From NCBI RefSeq assembly GCF_000348685.1, contig NZ_ANLA01000004.1, positions 806,001 to 870,000 on the forward strand: DNA of 64,000 bases, read 5' to 3'. The position numbers were made by a program, and so were the translations under genes. A model generated the notes under the pieces. The model saw only the letters and a list, made by a program, of their open reading frames with translations, was not told the DNA's origin and made no database searches. Source of the stretch: Xanthomarina gelatinilytica. GTDB lineage: Bacteria > Bacteroidota > Bacteroidia > Flavobacteriales > Flavobacteriaceae. Below, in pieces: positions 53,981 to 63,100 of this stretch. Every line of letters begins with the position of its first letter. The stretch's first letter is position 1.

Positions 53981-54337
53981 TTATTCTGAAGCTGGTTCAG
54001 TTTCAGCATTGTTTGTAGGAGCAGGAGCAGCTGGTGTTGCTGGAACAACAGGTTGTGTGGTTGCTTCCGTGTCCAAAGCTTTAGAATCTACTGTTCCCGA
54101 ACCTCTGTTTATGGCTACATTGGAAAGTAAGATTAATGCCAACATTAAGGTAGCCAAGGTCCAAGTACTTTTGTCTAAAAAGTCGGTTGTCTTTTTTACA
54201 CCACCAAGTTGTTGTGTGCCACCACCTCCAAAAGAAGAAGATAATCCACCACCTTTAGGGTTTTGCACCATGATAACCACTACTAGTAAAAAGGCTACAA
54301 CTACAATTAGTGCTAAAAATATTGTAAACGTACTCAT
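53981..54337 (-). CDS. secG: Preprotein translocase subunit SecG
   Basis: 118 residues: first membrane helix FTIFLALIVVVAFLLVVVIM, the conserved VQNPKGGGLSSSFGGGG loop, and a second helix TWTLATLMLALILLSNVAI. The C-terminal tail rich in Ala, Pro and Thr (TQPVVPATPAAPAPTNNAE) is an extension common in Bacteroidota. It is the last gene of a minus-strand run that starts with the sigma-54 activator. Confidence 0.94.
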   Translation of the reverse strand: MSTFTIFLALIVVVAFLLVVVIMVQNPKGGGLSSSFGGGGTQQLGGVKKTTDFLDKSTWTLATLMLALILLSNVAINRGSGTVDSKALDTEATTQPVVPATPAAPAPTNNAETEPASE

Positions 54338-54339
54338 TG

Positions 54340-55281
54340 TTATTTATTGTTTTGTTCTTGTAATTTTTTAATTGCTTTAATTTGGTCTGCAAAGAAACCA
54401 CTTTTTTCTGGATATTTCAAACTTAAAATGTTGTAAGATTGAATTGCTTTTTTGTAGTTTTTTTGCTCCAGATAAATTCTAGCTAAAGTTTCGGTCATCA
54501 GGGATTCGGGTTGAATCATCTGTTCTTCGGCAAGATTGGCGTTATTGCTAGTGTATTGCTGTGGTTTTAGCCTAGGGTTTTTAGAGATGAACTTATCTAT
54601 TAAATCGAATTTTTTATCTCTAGTGTTTTGACTTTTATTGGGATTTGTTGTTGTTTTTTCTGCTTCTATGTCTTCAGTATTTGATCTTTCAATGGGTTTA
54701 AAGCGAGTCAGTTTCAACCATTCGTTAAAGGAATGGGTTTCAGACTGGTCAAACTGTAAAGGTTTCCCCAATTGCAATATGGTGTCTGGCGATGCTGTTT
54801 TGGCTGGAGTTTCCTGTTGTGTAACGTTTGCCGTTTCTTTGCTTTCTTGCAATTTAAAATTAGCATGTTCTTTTTTTGGTTGAAACAAATCAGGATCCAA
54901 AACCCCTGTTGTGTCTTTTATTTGTTGTTTTAAGGTATCGTCTATGGAAACACTTTTGTTTACCGAAATATCTTCAACTTCTACAGGAATGTCTTTTAAA
55001 TGTGCTGTGTTTTGTTTTATGAACTGCGAAATTTCATTTTGAAGAAATTCTTCCGAAGTTATAAAATCGAATAAAATGCTTCTATCTGAGGTGTAGGCTG
55101 CTGTTGTTTTTAATTCTTGGTTGTATTTAAAGCTTTCTTTGTTTTTTAATCCTTTAAGGTATAAGGCTCTAGCAGATTGAAAATATGGAAACTCTTCTGT
55201 AATGGCTTGTAAAGCCAAAGTGTTTTCGGCTGTTATGCTTTTTGGGCTTTGAAGGATTTCTATAAAATCTTTTTGATTCAT
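54340..55281 (-). CDS. TPR-like protein of unknown function, between lptE and secG
   Basis: 313 residues, no signal peptide. The N-terminal helical region (LALQAITEEFPYFQSARALY and LKGLKNKESFKYNQELKTTA) and the C-terminal helices (ETLARIYLEQKNYKKAIQSY, SLKYPEKSGFFADQIKAI) look like tetratricopeptide repeats. They are separated by a low-complexity, Thr/Gln/Pro-rich linker (about 130-240). It starts 4 bases after the lptE-like gene and ends 2 bases before secG, so it belongs to that operon. Function unknown. Confidence 0.75.
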   Translation of the reverse strand: MNQKDFIEILQSPKSITAENTLALQAITEEFPYFQSARALYLKGLKNKESFKYNQELKTTAAYTSDRSILFDFITSEEFLQNEISQFIKQNTAHLKDIPVEVEDISVNKSVSIDDTLKQQIKDTTGVLDPDLFQPKKEHANFKLQESKETANVTQQETPAKTASPDTILQLGKPLQFDQSETHSFNEWLKLTRFKPIERSNTEDIEAEKTTTNPNKSQNTRDKKFDLIDKFISKNPRLKPQQYTSNNANLAEEQMIQPESLMTETLARIYLEQKNYKKAIQSYNILSLKYPEKSGFFADQIKAIKKLQEQNNK

Positions 55282-55285
55282 CTGG

Positions 55286-55792
55286 TTACCACTTTGCTAG
55301 GGTTGCATTAAAAATATCTTGTGTAAGCCTTTCAAAAATTTCTTCAATGGCTGTTACTTTTTGCGCACCAACAAGGTTGGCATCGCCTGCATAATCATAG
55401 AAAAAGGAAAAGCGTTGTTCCATGTTGTCCTCTTCATTTTTCTTGTTGTAAAAGCGCACATTTACAGAAATGGTTAACTTGTTTTGTGCGGCTGTATTAT
55501 CTGCTTGAGCAGTAGTTGGTGAGATTCTGTATTCGGTTATTTCACCTTCGTATACCAAATCGCCATTGGAAGTTACCAGTTCCAGATTGGTCTGGTTTAA
55601 CAATAAGTCTTGCAAGGCAAGGGTAAACTGTCTGTCCAGTCCTGGTTCCACCAAAATGGCATTATTTTGAAAATAATTGACCTGAAAGGTTTTGGTACTG
55701 GCAGGAATGGAGGCTCCTGTAAACGAATATGCGCCACAACCCAAGATGGTAAGGGAGATTAAGACTAAAAGGGTTATTTTAAATAATTTCAT
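55286..55792 (-). CDS. lptE: LptE-family lipoprotein (LPS assembly)
   Basis: From the ATG at 55792 (MKLFKITLLVLISLTILGCG) it is 168 residues, beginning with a lipoprotein signal whose lipobox Cys is in ILGCGAYSFTG. The frame is open for 30 further codons upstream, but those residues do not form a signal. The body (KTFQVNYFQNNAILVEPGLD, FTLALQDLLLNQTNLELVTS, GDLVYEGEITEYRISPTTAQ) fits the LptE/RlpB-like domain that plugs the LptD outer-membrane LPS channel. It lies in a tight operon with a sigma-54 activator, a TPR-like gene and secG. Confidence 0.88.
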   Translation of the reverse strand: MKLFKITLLVLISLTILGCGAYSFTGASIPASTKTFQVNYFQNNAILVEPGLDRQFTLALQDLLLNQTNLELVTSNGDLVYEGEITEYRISPTTAQADNTAAQNKLTISVNVRFYNKKNEEDNMEQRFSFFYDYAGDANLVGAQKVTAIEEIFERLTQDIFNATLAKW

Positions 55793-55891
55793 TGTAACAT
55801 TTAATTTCAATTGCACTTTGATTCCACTTTTGTTTTTGTGTGGGTGGATAGTTGTGCTTGGTGTGACAGTTTTTATAAACAAACAACCTTT

Positions 55892-57145
55892 TTACAGGTC
55901 ATATTGCTTGATTTTTCTGTATAAGGTACGTTCGCTTATTCCTAGTTCTGCAGCTGCCAATTTGCGTTTGCCATCATGGCGTTCCAAGGATTTTTTAATG
56001 AGTTCCAGTTCTTTATCATGTAAAGATAGGGTTTCCTCTTCTTCAATCTCTTCAGCAAAATGATATTTATCCTGAGATTCTGGAGCAGGTTCAAAATTCT
56101 CTGGGGATTTTTCAGCAATGGACAGCACTTCCAGATCTTCAATGGTGGCATCTTCTTCCTCGCCATATATTTTTTGAATCAGGCCTTCATTCTGTTTTTG
56201 AACATCTTTTACATTACCACTTTTCATAAGTTCCATGGTTAATTTCTTTAAGTCGTTCAAATCACTTTTCATATCGAACAGGACTTTGTACAATATTTCT
56301 CGTTCATTACTAAAATCACTTTCGGATTTTGAGGTGTTTATAATGGCTGGTAAATTACTCCCTTCGTTAGGCAAATAGCCTTGAAGCGTTGCAGCACTAA
56401 TGGTTCTGTTTTGTTCTAAAACAGAAATTTGTTCGGCTACATTTCGCAATTGTCTAATGTTTCCACTCCATCGGTATTTTAACAAGGCCACTACGGCTTC
56501 GTCTGTTAATTTAATGGTTGGCATTTTATACTTCAAGGCAAAGTCGCTTGCAAATTTCCTGAACAACAAATGGATGTCGTCTTTTCTGTCCCTAAGTGGA
56601 GGCAGATGGATTTCTACAGTGCTTAATCTATAATACAAATCCTCACGGAACTTTTCTTTTTTAATGGCATCAAACATGTTCACATTTGTAGCTGCCACTA
56701 TACGCACATTGGTTTTTTGAACTTGGCTGGAACCTACTTTAATAAATTCGCCATTTTCCAGGACACGTAATAAACGCACTTGGGTTGTAAGAGGGAGTTC
56801 GCCAACTTCATCAAGAAAAATGGTGCCTCCATCAGCGACTTCAAAATATCCAGATCGTGTTTGGGTGGCTCCTGTAAATGCGCCTTTTTCATGACCAAAA
56901 AGTTCACTGTCTATAGTGCCTTCTGGAATGGCTCCACAATTAACTGCAATATATTTGCCGTGTTTTCTATGTGATAATTGATGAATGATTTTTGGAATAC
57001 TTTCTTTACCAACACCAGATTCCCCTGTAACCAAAACAGAGATATCTGTAGGTGCTACTTGTATGGCTTTTTCTATGGCACGATTAAGTTTGGCATCGTT
57101 GCCAATTATTCCAAATCGTTGTTTTGTTGCTTGAATGGATTCCAT
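55892..57145 (-). CDS. Sigma-54-interacting transcriptional activator
   Basis: 417 residues: a very short N terminus, then an AAA+ domain with Walker A GESGVGKE, the sigma-54 contact loop GAFTGA in FGHEKGAFTGATQ, Walker B GGTIFLDEVGEL and the R-finger region FREDLYYRLSTVEIHLPPLR. A linker and a C-terminal Fis-type HTH (HDGKRKLAAAELGISERTLY) follow. There is no receiver, GAF or PAS domain in front, so its activity is not controlled by a built-in sensor. The linker before the HTH is unusually acidic. It is transcribed upstream of lptE, the TPR-like gene and secG on the same strand. Confidence 0.93.
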   Translation of the reverse strand: MESIQATKQRFGIIGNDAKLNRAIEKAIQVAPTDISVLVTGESGVGKESIPKIIHQLSHRKHGKYIAVNCGAIPEGTIDSELFGHEKGAFTGATQTRSGYFEVADGGTIFLDEVGELPLTTQVRLLRVLENGEFIKVGSSQVQKTNVRIVAATNVNMFDAIKKEKFREDLYYRLSTVEIHLPPLRDRKDDIHLLFRKFASDFALKYKMPTIKLTDEAVVALLKYRWSGNIRQLRNVAEQISVLEQNRTISAATLQGYLPNEGSNLPAIINTSKSESDFSNEREILYKVLFDMKSDLNDLKKLTMELMKSGNVKDVQKQNEGLIQKIYGEEEDATIEDLEVLSIAEKSPENFEPAPESQDKYHFAEEIEEEETLSLHDKELELIKKSLERHDGKRKLAAAELGISERTLYRKIKQYDL

Positions 57146-57151
57146 ATTAAT

Positions 57152-57169
57152 TTCCTGCGAAAGCAGGAA
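57152..57169. repeat. CCTGC palindrome upstream of the sigma-54 activator
   Basis: TTCCTGC-GAAA-GCAGGAA, a perfect 7-bp stem with a GAAA loop, 7 bases from the start codon. Very similar to the element at 19594-19618 before aroA. Confidence 0.6.
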
Positions 57170-57277
57170 TCTTAGTTTTAATGTTAATGTTTAGTCTTCT
57201 TTTCTCGAGCAGCTATCTATAGATAGACATGCAATTATGAGGTTTGAACAAGGTTACGGCTAAATGCAACCCTATGT

Positions 57278-58723
57278 TTATTGATTGTCCGAAAGTCCGA
57301 TGGCTTCCCCAATAAGGGTTGCGCTTGTGCAATCGGTTATTTTTACTTTTACTAAATCGCCAATGATATATTGGGCTTTTGGAAAAACAGCTACACTATT
57401 TTGGGAGGTTCTTCCAGACCATTCTTTATTGGATTTTTTAGATTCTTTTTCAATAAGTACTTCTACAACTGTATTTAAATATTGTTTTGTTCTAATTTCA
57501 CTATGCTCACGTTGTAACTGAACTATTTCTGCCAAACGACGTTTTTTTACATCTTCAGGCACATCGTCTTCCATTTTGCGCTCAGCCAGAGTCCCAGGTC
57601 TTTCTGAATAGGTAAACATGTACCCGAAATTGTATTTTACATAGTCCATTAAACTTAAGGTGTCTTGATGGTCTTGTTCAGTTTCTGTAGGAAAGCCAGC
57701 TATTAAATCATGACTGATGGCACAGTCTGGAATAAGGCGCTTTATGTTGTCTATTAATTGAAAATATTCCTCACGAGTATGTAAACGGTTCATGGCCTTT
57801 AAAATTCGGTTGCTGCCACTTTGTACTGGTAAGTGAATGTGTTTGCAGATGTTGTGGTGTTTTGCCATGGTTTCAATAACGTCCAGGGTTAAATCCTGTG
57901 GATTAGAAGTTGAGAAACGAATGCGCATATGTGGTTGTGCTTTGGCACACATATCCAACAAATTGGCAAAATTGACTGCTGTTGCTTTTTGGATGTCGCT
58001 TGCTTTATCAAAATCTTTTTTCAAGCCTCCACCATACCAAAGATAGCTGTCTACGTTTTGTCCTAAAAGCGTAATTTCCTTAAACCCTCTGGCCCATAAA
58101 TCGTTTATTTCTTCTAATATGCTTTGTGGGTCACGGCTTCTTTCCCTGCCACGTGTAAAAGGCACCACGCAAAAGGTGCACATGTTATCGCAGCCACGGG
58201 TTATGGATACAAAGGCTGTAACACCATTGCTGTTTAAACGTACAGGAGAAATGTCTCCATAGGTTTCTTCTTTGGAAAGAATAACATTTATGGCATCCCT
58301 TCCATCTTCTACTTCAGCGAGCAGGTTGGGTAAATCTTTATAGGCATCTGGGCCTACCACCAAATCCACTATTTTTTCTTCTTCCAGAAATTTGCTTTTT
58401 AAGCGTTCTGCCATACAGCCCAAAACACCCACTTTCATTCCAGGGTTAATACGTTTTACGGCATTGTATTTTTCAAGTCTTTTTCTAACGGTTTGTTCTG
58501 CTTTATCGCGAATGGAACAAGTGTTTACCAAGACCAAATCGGCATCTTCCAGTTTTTGTGTGGTATTATAACCTTGATTGGAAAGAATGGAAGCCACAAT
58601 TTCACTATCGCTAAAATTCATGGCACAGCCATAACTTTCTATGTAAAGTTTGCGTGTGTTTTGTTCTTTATTTTCTAAAACCAAGCTTTCGCCTTGTTTG
58701 CTTTCGTCTATAATCTTTTCCAT
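57278..58723 (-). CDS. miaB: tRNA-2-methylthio-N6-dimethylallyladenosine synthase
   Basis: Radical-SAM methylthiotransferase acting on i6A37 of tRNA. From the ATG at 58723 (MEKIIDES) it is 481 residues; five extra upstream codons are possible. The N-terminal UPF0004 domain has the three auxiliary cluster cysteines (SYGCAMNFSDSE, VNTCSIRDKAE, LGCMAERLK). The radical-SAM motif is RGCDNMCTFCVVPFTRGRE. The C-terminal TRAM domain ends with VKVKITDCTSATLIGEAIG. The order UPF0004-radical SAM-TRAM is as in MiaB. Confidence 0.97.
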   Translation of the reverse strand: MEKIIDESKQGESLVLENKEQNTRKLYIESYGCAMNFSDSEIVASILSNQGYNTTQKLEDADLVLVNTCSIRDKAEQTVRKRLEKYNAVKRINPGMKVGVLGCMAERLKSKFLEEEKIVDLVVGPDAYKDLPNLLAEVEDGRDAINVILSKEETYGDISPVRLNSNGVTAFVSITRGCDNMCTFCVVPFTRGRERSRDPQSILEEINDLWARGFKEITLLGQNVDSYLWYGGGLKKDFDKASDIQKATAVNFANLLDMCAKAQPHMRIRFSTSNPQDLTLDVIETMAKHHNICKHIHLPVQSGSNRILKAMNRLHTREEYFQLIDNIKRLIPDCAISHDLIAGFPTETEQDHQDTLSLMDYVKYNFGYMFTYSERPGTLAERKMEDDVPEDVKKRRLAEIVQLQREHSEIRTKQYLNTVVEVLIEKESKKSNKEWSGRTSQNSVAVFPKAQYIIGDLVKVKITDCTSATLIGEAIGLSDNQ

Positions 58724-58888
58724 ATTTAAAATAAACACTATTTTAAGTCAATATTCATGCCTGTAAAAATGAAGCAACTGCAAAGATACAATTATTTTAA
58801 TCAAAGTGACAAAGTGACAGTGTGTTAAAATTTCTGTTTCTAATTGTAAAATTTAATTACTTTTAGGTGCTAACTAAAAATCACGGAA

Positions 58889-59656
58889 ATGACCTACTTG
58901 GATGTTGAAGATAAAATTAAAAATGCCAAACCAATTGATTTTGGCAACCTCATAAACGACGTTTTTGAATTGTTCAAAAAAATATGGTTAAAAGGATTCA
59001 TAACCATTTTATTGATTATGGCTGTGTCTTTAGGAATTATTTTTGTTTTTACCATGATAGGATTGGCGCCTGAAAATGTTACTGCTCAGCAAATGTTAAA
59101 TTTTGAGGTTTTTTACCAATCATATGTTACTAGTGTAATTTATGGGATTCCACAAACCATTTTGTTAAGTACTTGTATATTGGCTTTTTTAGGGGCTTTT
59201 TACAGAATATGTAGACAGGATATAGAAGGAGAAAACAAGGAAGCCGACTATTTTTATTTCTTTAAAAAAGCTTATTTTTCTAAAGTGCTAATGTTGGGAA
59301 TTATTTACACAGCTATAGCTGTTTTAGCACAACTTATGTTTATTGTACCTTATATTTATGTGTATATTCCACTTTCCTTTTTTTCGGTTGTATTGGCAAA
59401 TCATCCAGAAATGGGCGAACTGGATATTGTTAAACTTAGCTTTAAACTAGGAAATAAAAAGTGGTTTATTGCTTTTATTGCTATGTTCGTTGCTGGAATT
59501 ATTGGCATGTTGGGCATCATAGCTTGTGGGATTGGTGTGCTTTTTACCATGTCCATAGTTTATTTGCCTGCTTTTTTAATCTATAAGGAAGCTGTAGGTT
59601 TTCAGAATGGCAAAAACATGGTAACTATTGAAAACCAAACCAAAACAAATTTTTAA
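58889..59656 (+). CDS. Multi-pass membrane protein, paralogue 1
   Basis: 255 residues with about six membrane helices (FITILLIMAVSLGIIFVFTM, VLMLGIIYTAIAVLAQLMFI, WFIAFIAMFVAGIIGMLGII). It opens with KPIDFGNLINDVFELFKKIW and ends with LIYKEAVGFQNG, segments shared with the next gene. Glycerophosphoryl-diester or DUF975-like membrane proteins have a comparable layout, but no firm family assignment is made. The pair probably forms a membrane complex. Confidence 0.7.
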   Translation: MTYLDVEDKIKNAKPIDFGNLINDVFELFKKIWLKGFITILLIMAVSLGIIFVFTMIGLAPENVTAQQMLNFEVFYQSYVTSVIYGIPQTILLSTCILAFLGAFYRICRQDIEGENKEADYFYFFKKAYFSKVLMLGIIYTAIAVLAQLMFIVPYIYVYIPLSFFSVVLANHPEMGELDIVKLSFKLGNKKWFIAFIAMFVAGIIGMLGIIACGIGVLFTMSIVYLPAFLIYKEAVGFQNGKNMVTIENQTKTNF

Positions 59657-59674
59657 AACCTAACCAATTGACAT

Positions 59675-60418
59675 ATGAATGCACTAAACATTTTATTGGA
59701 AAAAATTGACAGATCCAAAACATTGGATTTTGGAGATATATTTAGCAACAGTATTGAGTTGTTTAAAAAAGTCTGGGTTCAAGGACTCATAATGATGCTT
59801 TTAATGATGGTAATTTTAATCCCTTTTTATTTAGTGATGTATTTGCCATTTATAGGCATGGGTTTTTTGGATATGGATGCTTATTCTTATAATAATGACA
59901 TAAGCCCCATTTTAATGATCCCTTTTTTTATCATGATTTTTGTTTTTTCAATAGTGGCCATGGTGCTTTCTTTCGGGATGAAAGCCTCCTTTTACAGAAT
60001 TTGTAAAATGAAGGATTTAAACGAAGCTGGTTCCGACGATTATTTTTATTATTTAAAGAAACCCTACTTAGGGAAAGTGATTGTTTTGTCTTTAATGACT
60101 TTTGGTATTTCGCTTCTGGCAACTTTATTGTGTTTTTTACCTATTATATATGTTATGGTGCCCATTACTTTAATAAATGTCATTTTTGCATTTAATCCAG
60201 ACTTATCTGCTTCAGATATCATTAAGGCAGGCTTTAGGTTAGGGAACAAAAAGTGGCTTATTACTTTTGGGTTGATTGTTATTTCTGCCATTTTAGCTGA
60301 ATTGGTTGGGTTGCTCATGTGTTTTGTGGGTATTTTTGTAACAGCATCTTTTTCCTATATTCCAGCTTACTTTGTATACAAAGAGTCTGTAGGTTTTCAA
60401 AATCCCAATGACATATAA
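59675..60418 (+). CDS. Multi-pass membrane protein, paralogue 2
   Basis: 247 residues, clearly homologous to the preceding protein: KTLDFGDIFSNSIELFKKVW at the start, SFYRICKMKD in the middle (YRICRQDI in paralogue 1), KLGNKKW-like FRLGNKKWLITF, and YFVYKESVGFQNPND at the end. About six membrane helices. It starts 18 bases after paralogue 1, so the duplication is in tandem and probably cotranscribed. Function unknown. Confidence 0.7.
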   Translation: MNALNILLEKIDRSKTLDFGDIFSNSIELFKKVWVQGLIMMLLMMVILIPFYLVMYLPFIGMGFLDMDAYSYNNDISPILMIPFFIMIFVFSIVAMVLSFGMKASFYRICKMKDLNEAGSDDYFYYLKKPYLGKVIVLSLMTFGISLLATLLCFLPIIYVMVPITLINVIFAFNPDLSASDIIKAGFRLGNKKWLITFGLIVISAILAELVGLLMCFVGIFVTASFSYIPAYFVYKESVGFQNPNDI

Positions 60419-60539
60419 TATAGTAGCAACTTATTTTTTAATGGCCAAATAAGCCAGTTTGCTTAGGATAAAAGCAAAAAAATATCGATAAAATGCTTCC
60501 GAATATTTGATTAATTAGGTAGATATATTTTTTTTCACA

Positions 60540-60547
60540 TACATTTG
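60540..60547 (+). promoter_or_regulatory. Candidate -7 element before topA (TACATTTG)
   Basis: Perfect TAnnTTTG 19 bases before the ATG; no TTG at the usual -33 spacing. Confidence 0.4.
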
Positions 60548-60566
60548 TAGCCTTAAAAAATCAAAA

Positions 60567-63071
60567 ATGGCGAAGAATTTAGTAATTGTTGAGTCACCTG
60601 CAAAGGCCAAAACCATAGAGAAATTCCTTGGAAAAGATTTCAAGGTGGAATCTAGTTTTGGTCATATTGCAGATTTGCCTTCAAAAGAATTAGGAGTAGA
60701 TGTAGATGGAGATTTTAAACCAAAATACGAGGTTTCCAAAGATAAAAAAGCAGTTGTTAAGAAACTTAAGGACTTAGCCCAAAAAGCCGAAATGGTTTGG
60801 TTGGCAAGTGATGAGGATCGCGAAGGGGAAGCCATTGCTTGGCATTTGGCAGAATCTTTAAATTTGGATAAAAACAAAACCAAGCGTATTGTTTTTCATG
60901 AAATTACAAAATCGGCCATACAAAAAGCCATAGAAAACCCAAGAGGGATTGATTACGATTTGGTAGATGCACAGCAAGCGCGTCGTGTATTGGATAGAAT
61001 TGTAGGATACGAATTGTCTCCAGTGCTATGGAGAAAAGTAAAAGGAGGCTTGTCTGCTGGACGTGTACAATCCGTTTCAGTAAGATTGATTGTTGAACGC
61101 GAACGCGAAATTCAAAACTTCAAACCAGAAGCATCTTACCGAATAGACGCCGAATTTTCCAACGAAGCAGGACAAGCTTTTAAAGCCAAACTGCCTAAGA
61201 ATTTTTCAACCAAAGAAGAGGCTCAAGCCTTTTTGGAAAAAAATGCCACAGCTCAATTTAAGGTTGCAGAGTTAGAGAAAAAGCCGGCAAAAAAATCGCC
61301 TGCAGCACCTTTTACAACCTCCACCTTACAACAGGAAGCCTCCAGAAAGTTGTATTTTTCAGTAAGTAAAACCATGACCTTAGCACAACGTTTGTACGAA
61401 GCTGGTTTAATAACCTACATGAGAACAGATAGTGTCAACCTGTCTGATGATGCAAGAAAAGGAGCCCAAGCCGAAATAGAATCTGCGTATGGTTCCAAAT
61501 TTAGCAAACCTCGCAATTATAAAGGAAAAACCAAAGGCGCACAAGAAGCACACGAGGCTATTAGACCTACAGATTTTTCAGTACATTCTGTTGATATTGA
61601 TAGAGACCAAGCCAGATTGTACGATTTGATTTGGAAACGTGCCATTGCTTCACAAATGAGCGATGCCAAATTGGAACGCACCACTGTAAAGATTAGCGCT
61701 TCAACACATAACGATATATTTACTGCCAATGGCGAGGTTATCACCTTTGAAGGGTTCTTGAAAGTTTACCTGGAAGGTACAGACGACGAAGATTCTGAAC
61801 AAGAAGGAATGTTGCCAGCCATGAAGACAAACGAAGCTCTTCTTAACAACTACATTACAGCTACAGAACGTTATACGCGTGCTCCATATAGATATACAGA
61901 AGCTTCTTTGGTAAAACAATTGGAAGAATTGGGTATTGGACGTCCATCAACCTATGCGCCAACCATTTCTACCATTCAAAACAGGAATTATGTTGAAAAA
62001 GGAACTGTGGAAGGTGTAGAACGCAACTATTCGCAGCTAACCTTAAAAAACGGACAAGTAAAAGAAAAGGTGTTAACAGAAAAAGTTGGTTCCGATAAAG
62101 GAAAACTGGTGCCAACTGATATTGGGATGATAGTAACAGACTTTTTGGTCAATCACTTCGAACATATCCTGGATTATAATTTTACAGCAAAAGTGGAAGA
62201 GGATTTTGATGATATTGCTGAAGGAAAGGTAGACTGGACCAAGATGATGAAAGATTTTTATAAAGATTTTCATCCCACAGTAGAAGATGTGCAAGAGAAT
62301 GCCGAAAGGGAATCTGGCGAAAGAGTTCTTGGAACAGACCCTAAAACAGGACGTCAAGTAAGTGTACGTTTGGGCAAATTTGGACCTATGGTACAAATTG
62401 GTACGGCCGAAGAAGAAGAAAAACCTCAATTTGCCAGCCTCTCTCCAGACCAACAGCTTAATACCATTACCTTTGAAGAAGCCATGGATTTGTTCAAGCT
62501 TCCTAAACAATTGGGTACTTATCAAGGAAAAGGCGTAGAGGTTAACAATGGTCGTTTTGGACCCTATGTAAAACATGGTGATAGCTTTGTATCTTTACCG
62601 GCAGGAGTAGACCCTTTAAGTGTGGAACTGGATGATGCCATTGTTTTAATTAAAGAAAAACAAAAGGCAGATGCGCCAATTTACACCTACCAAGGCTTGC
62701 CTGTTCAAAAAGGAAAAGGCCGTTTTGGACCATTTATAAAATGGAACAACATGTTCATAAACGTGAATAAAAAATACGATTGGGACAACCTTTCTGATAG
62801 CGATATTGTTGAATTGATAGAAGATAAAATCCAAAAGGAAAAAGACAAATTAATTCACCATTGGGAAGAAGAAGGCATTCGTGTTGAAAAAGCACGATGG
62901 GGAAGGCATAACGTTATTCAAGGTAAAACCAAAATTGAACTCCCAAAAACCGTGGATGTGTCGGACATGACTTTAGAAGAAGCTAAAGCCTTAATAGCAG
63001 AAAAAGCGCCTAAGAAAAAAACCACAAAAAAGAAAGCAACCAAAAAGAAAGCTGCTTCCAAAAAGAAATAA
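60567..63071 (+). CDS. topA: DNA topoisomerase I
   Basis: 834 residues. The Toprim domain starts NLVIVESPAKAKTIEKFLG and has LASDEDREGEAIAWHLAE (DxDxEG). The catalytic tyrosine is in LITYMRTDSVNLS. GRPSTYAPTISTIQNRNYVE completes the core. The C-terminal half carries repeated topoisomerase C-terminal motifs in place of zinc fingers (GRFGPYVKHGD, GRFGPFIKWNN), and a strongly basic tail of Lys/Ala repeats (KKKTTKKKATKKKAASKKK) for DNA binding. The start MAKNLVIVESPAKAK is the family standard. Confidence 0.97.
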   Translation: MAKNLVIVESPAKAKTIEKFLGKDFKVESSFGHIADLPSKELGVDVDGDFKPKYEVSKDKKAVVKKLKDLAQKAEMVWLASDEDREGEAIAWHLAESLNLDKNKTKRIVFHEITKSAIQKAIENPRGIDYDLVDAQQARRVLDRIVGYELSPVLWRKVKGGLSAGRVQSVSVRLIVEREREIQNFKPEASYRIDAEFSNEAGQAFKAKLPKNFSTKEEAQAFLEKNATAQFKVAELEKKPAKKSPAAPFTTSTLQQEASRKLYFSVSKTMTLAQRLYEAGLITYMRTDSVNLSDDARKGAQAEIESAYGSKFSKPRNYKGKTKGAQEAHEAIRPTDFSVHSVDIDRDQARLYDLIWKRAIASQMSDAKLERTTVKISASTHNDIFTANGEVITFEGFLKVYLEGTDDEDSEQEGMLPAMKTNEALLNNYITATERYTRAPYRYTEASLVKQLEELGIGRPSTYAPTISTIQNRNYVEKGTVEGVERNYSQLTLKNGQVKEKVLTEKVGSDKGKLVPTDIGMIVTDFLVNHFEHILDYNFTAKVEEDFDDIAEGKVDWTKMMKDFYKDFHPTVEDVQENAERESGERVLGTDPKTGRQVSVRLGKFGPMVQIGTAEEEEKPQFASLSPDQQLNTITFEEAMDLFKLPKQLGTYQGKGVEVNNGRFGPYVKHGDSFVSLPAGVDPLSVELDDAIVLIKEKQKADAPIYTYQGLPVQKGKGRFGPFIKWNNMFINVNKKYDWDNLSDSDIVELIEDKIQKEKDKLIHHWEEEGIRVEKARWGRHNVIQGKTKIELPKTVDVSDMTLEEAKALIAEKAPKKKTTKKKATKKKAASKKK

Positions 63072-63100
63072 TTTAACATAAAAGCTATTAGAGTCACCAC

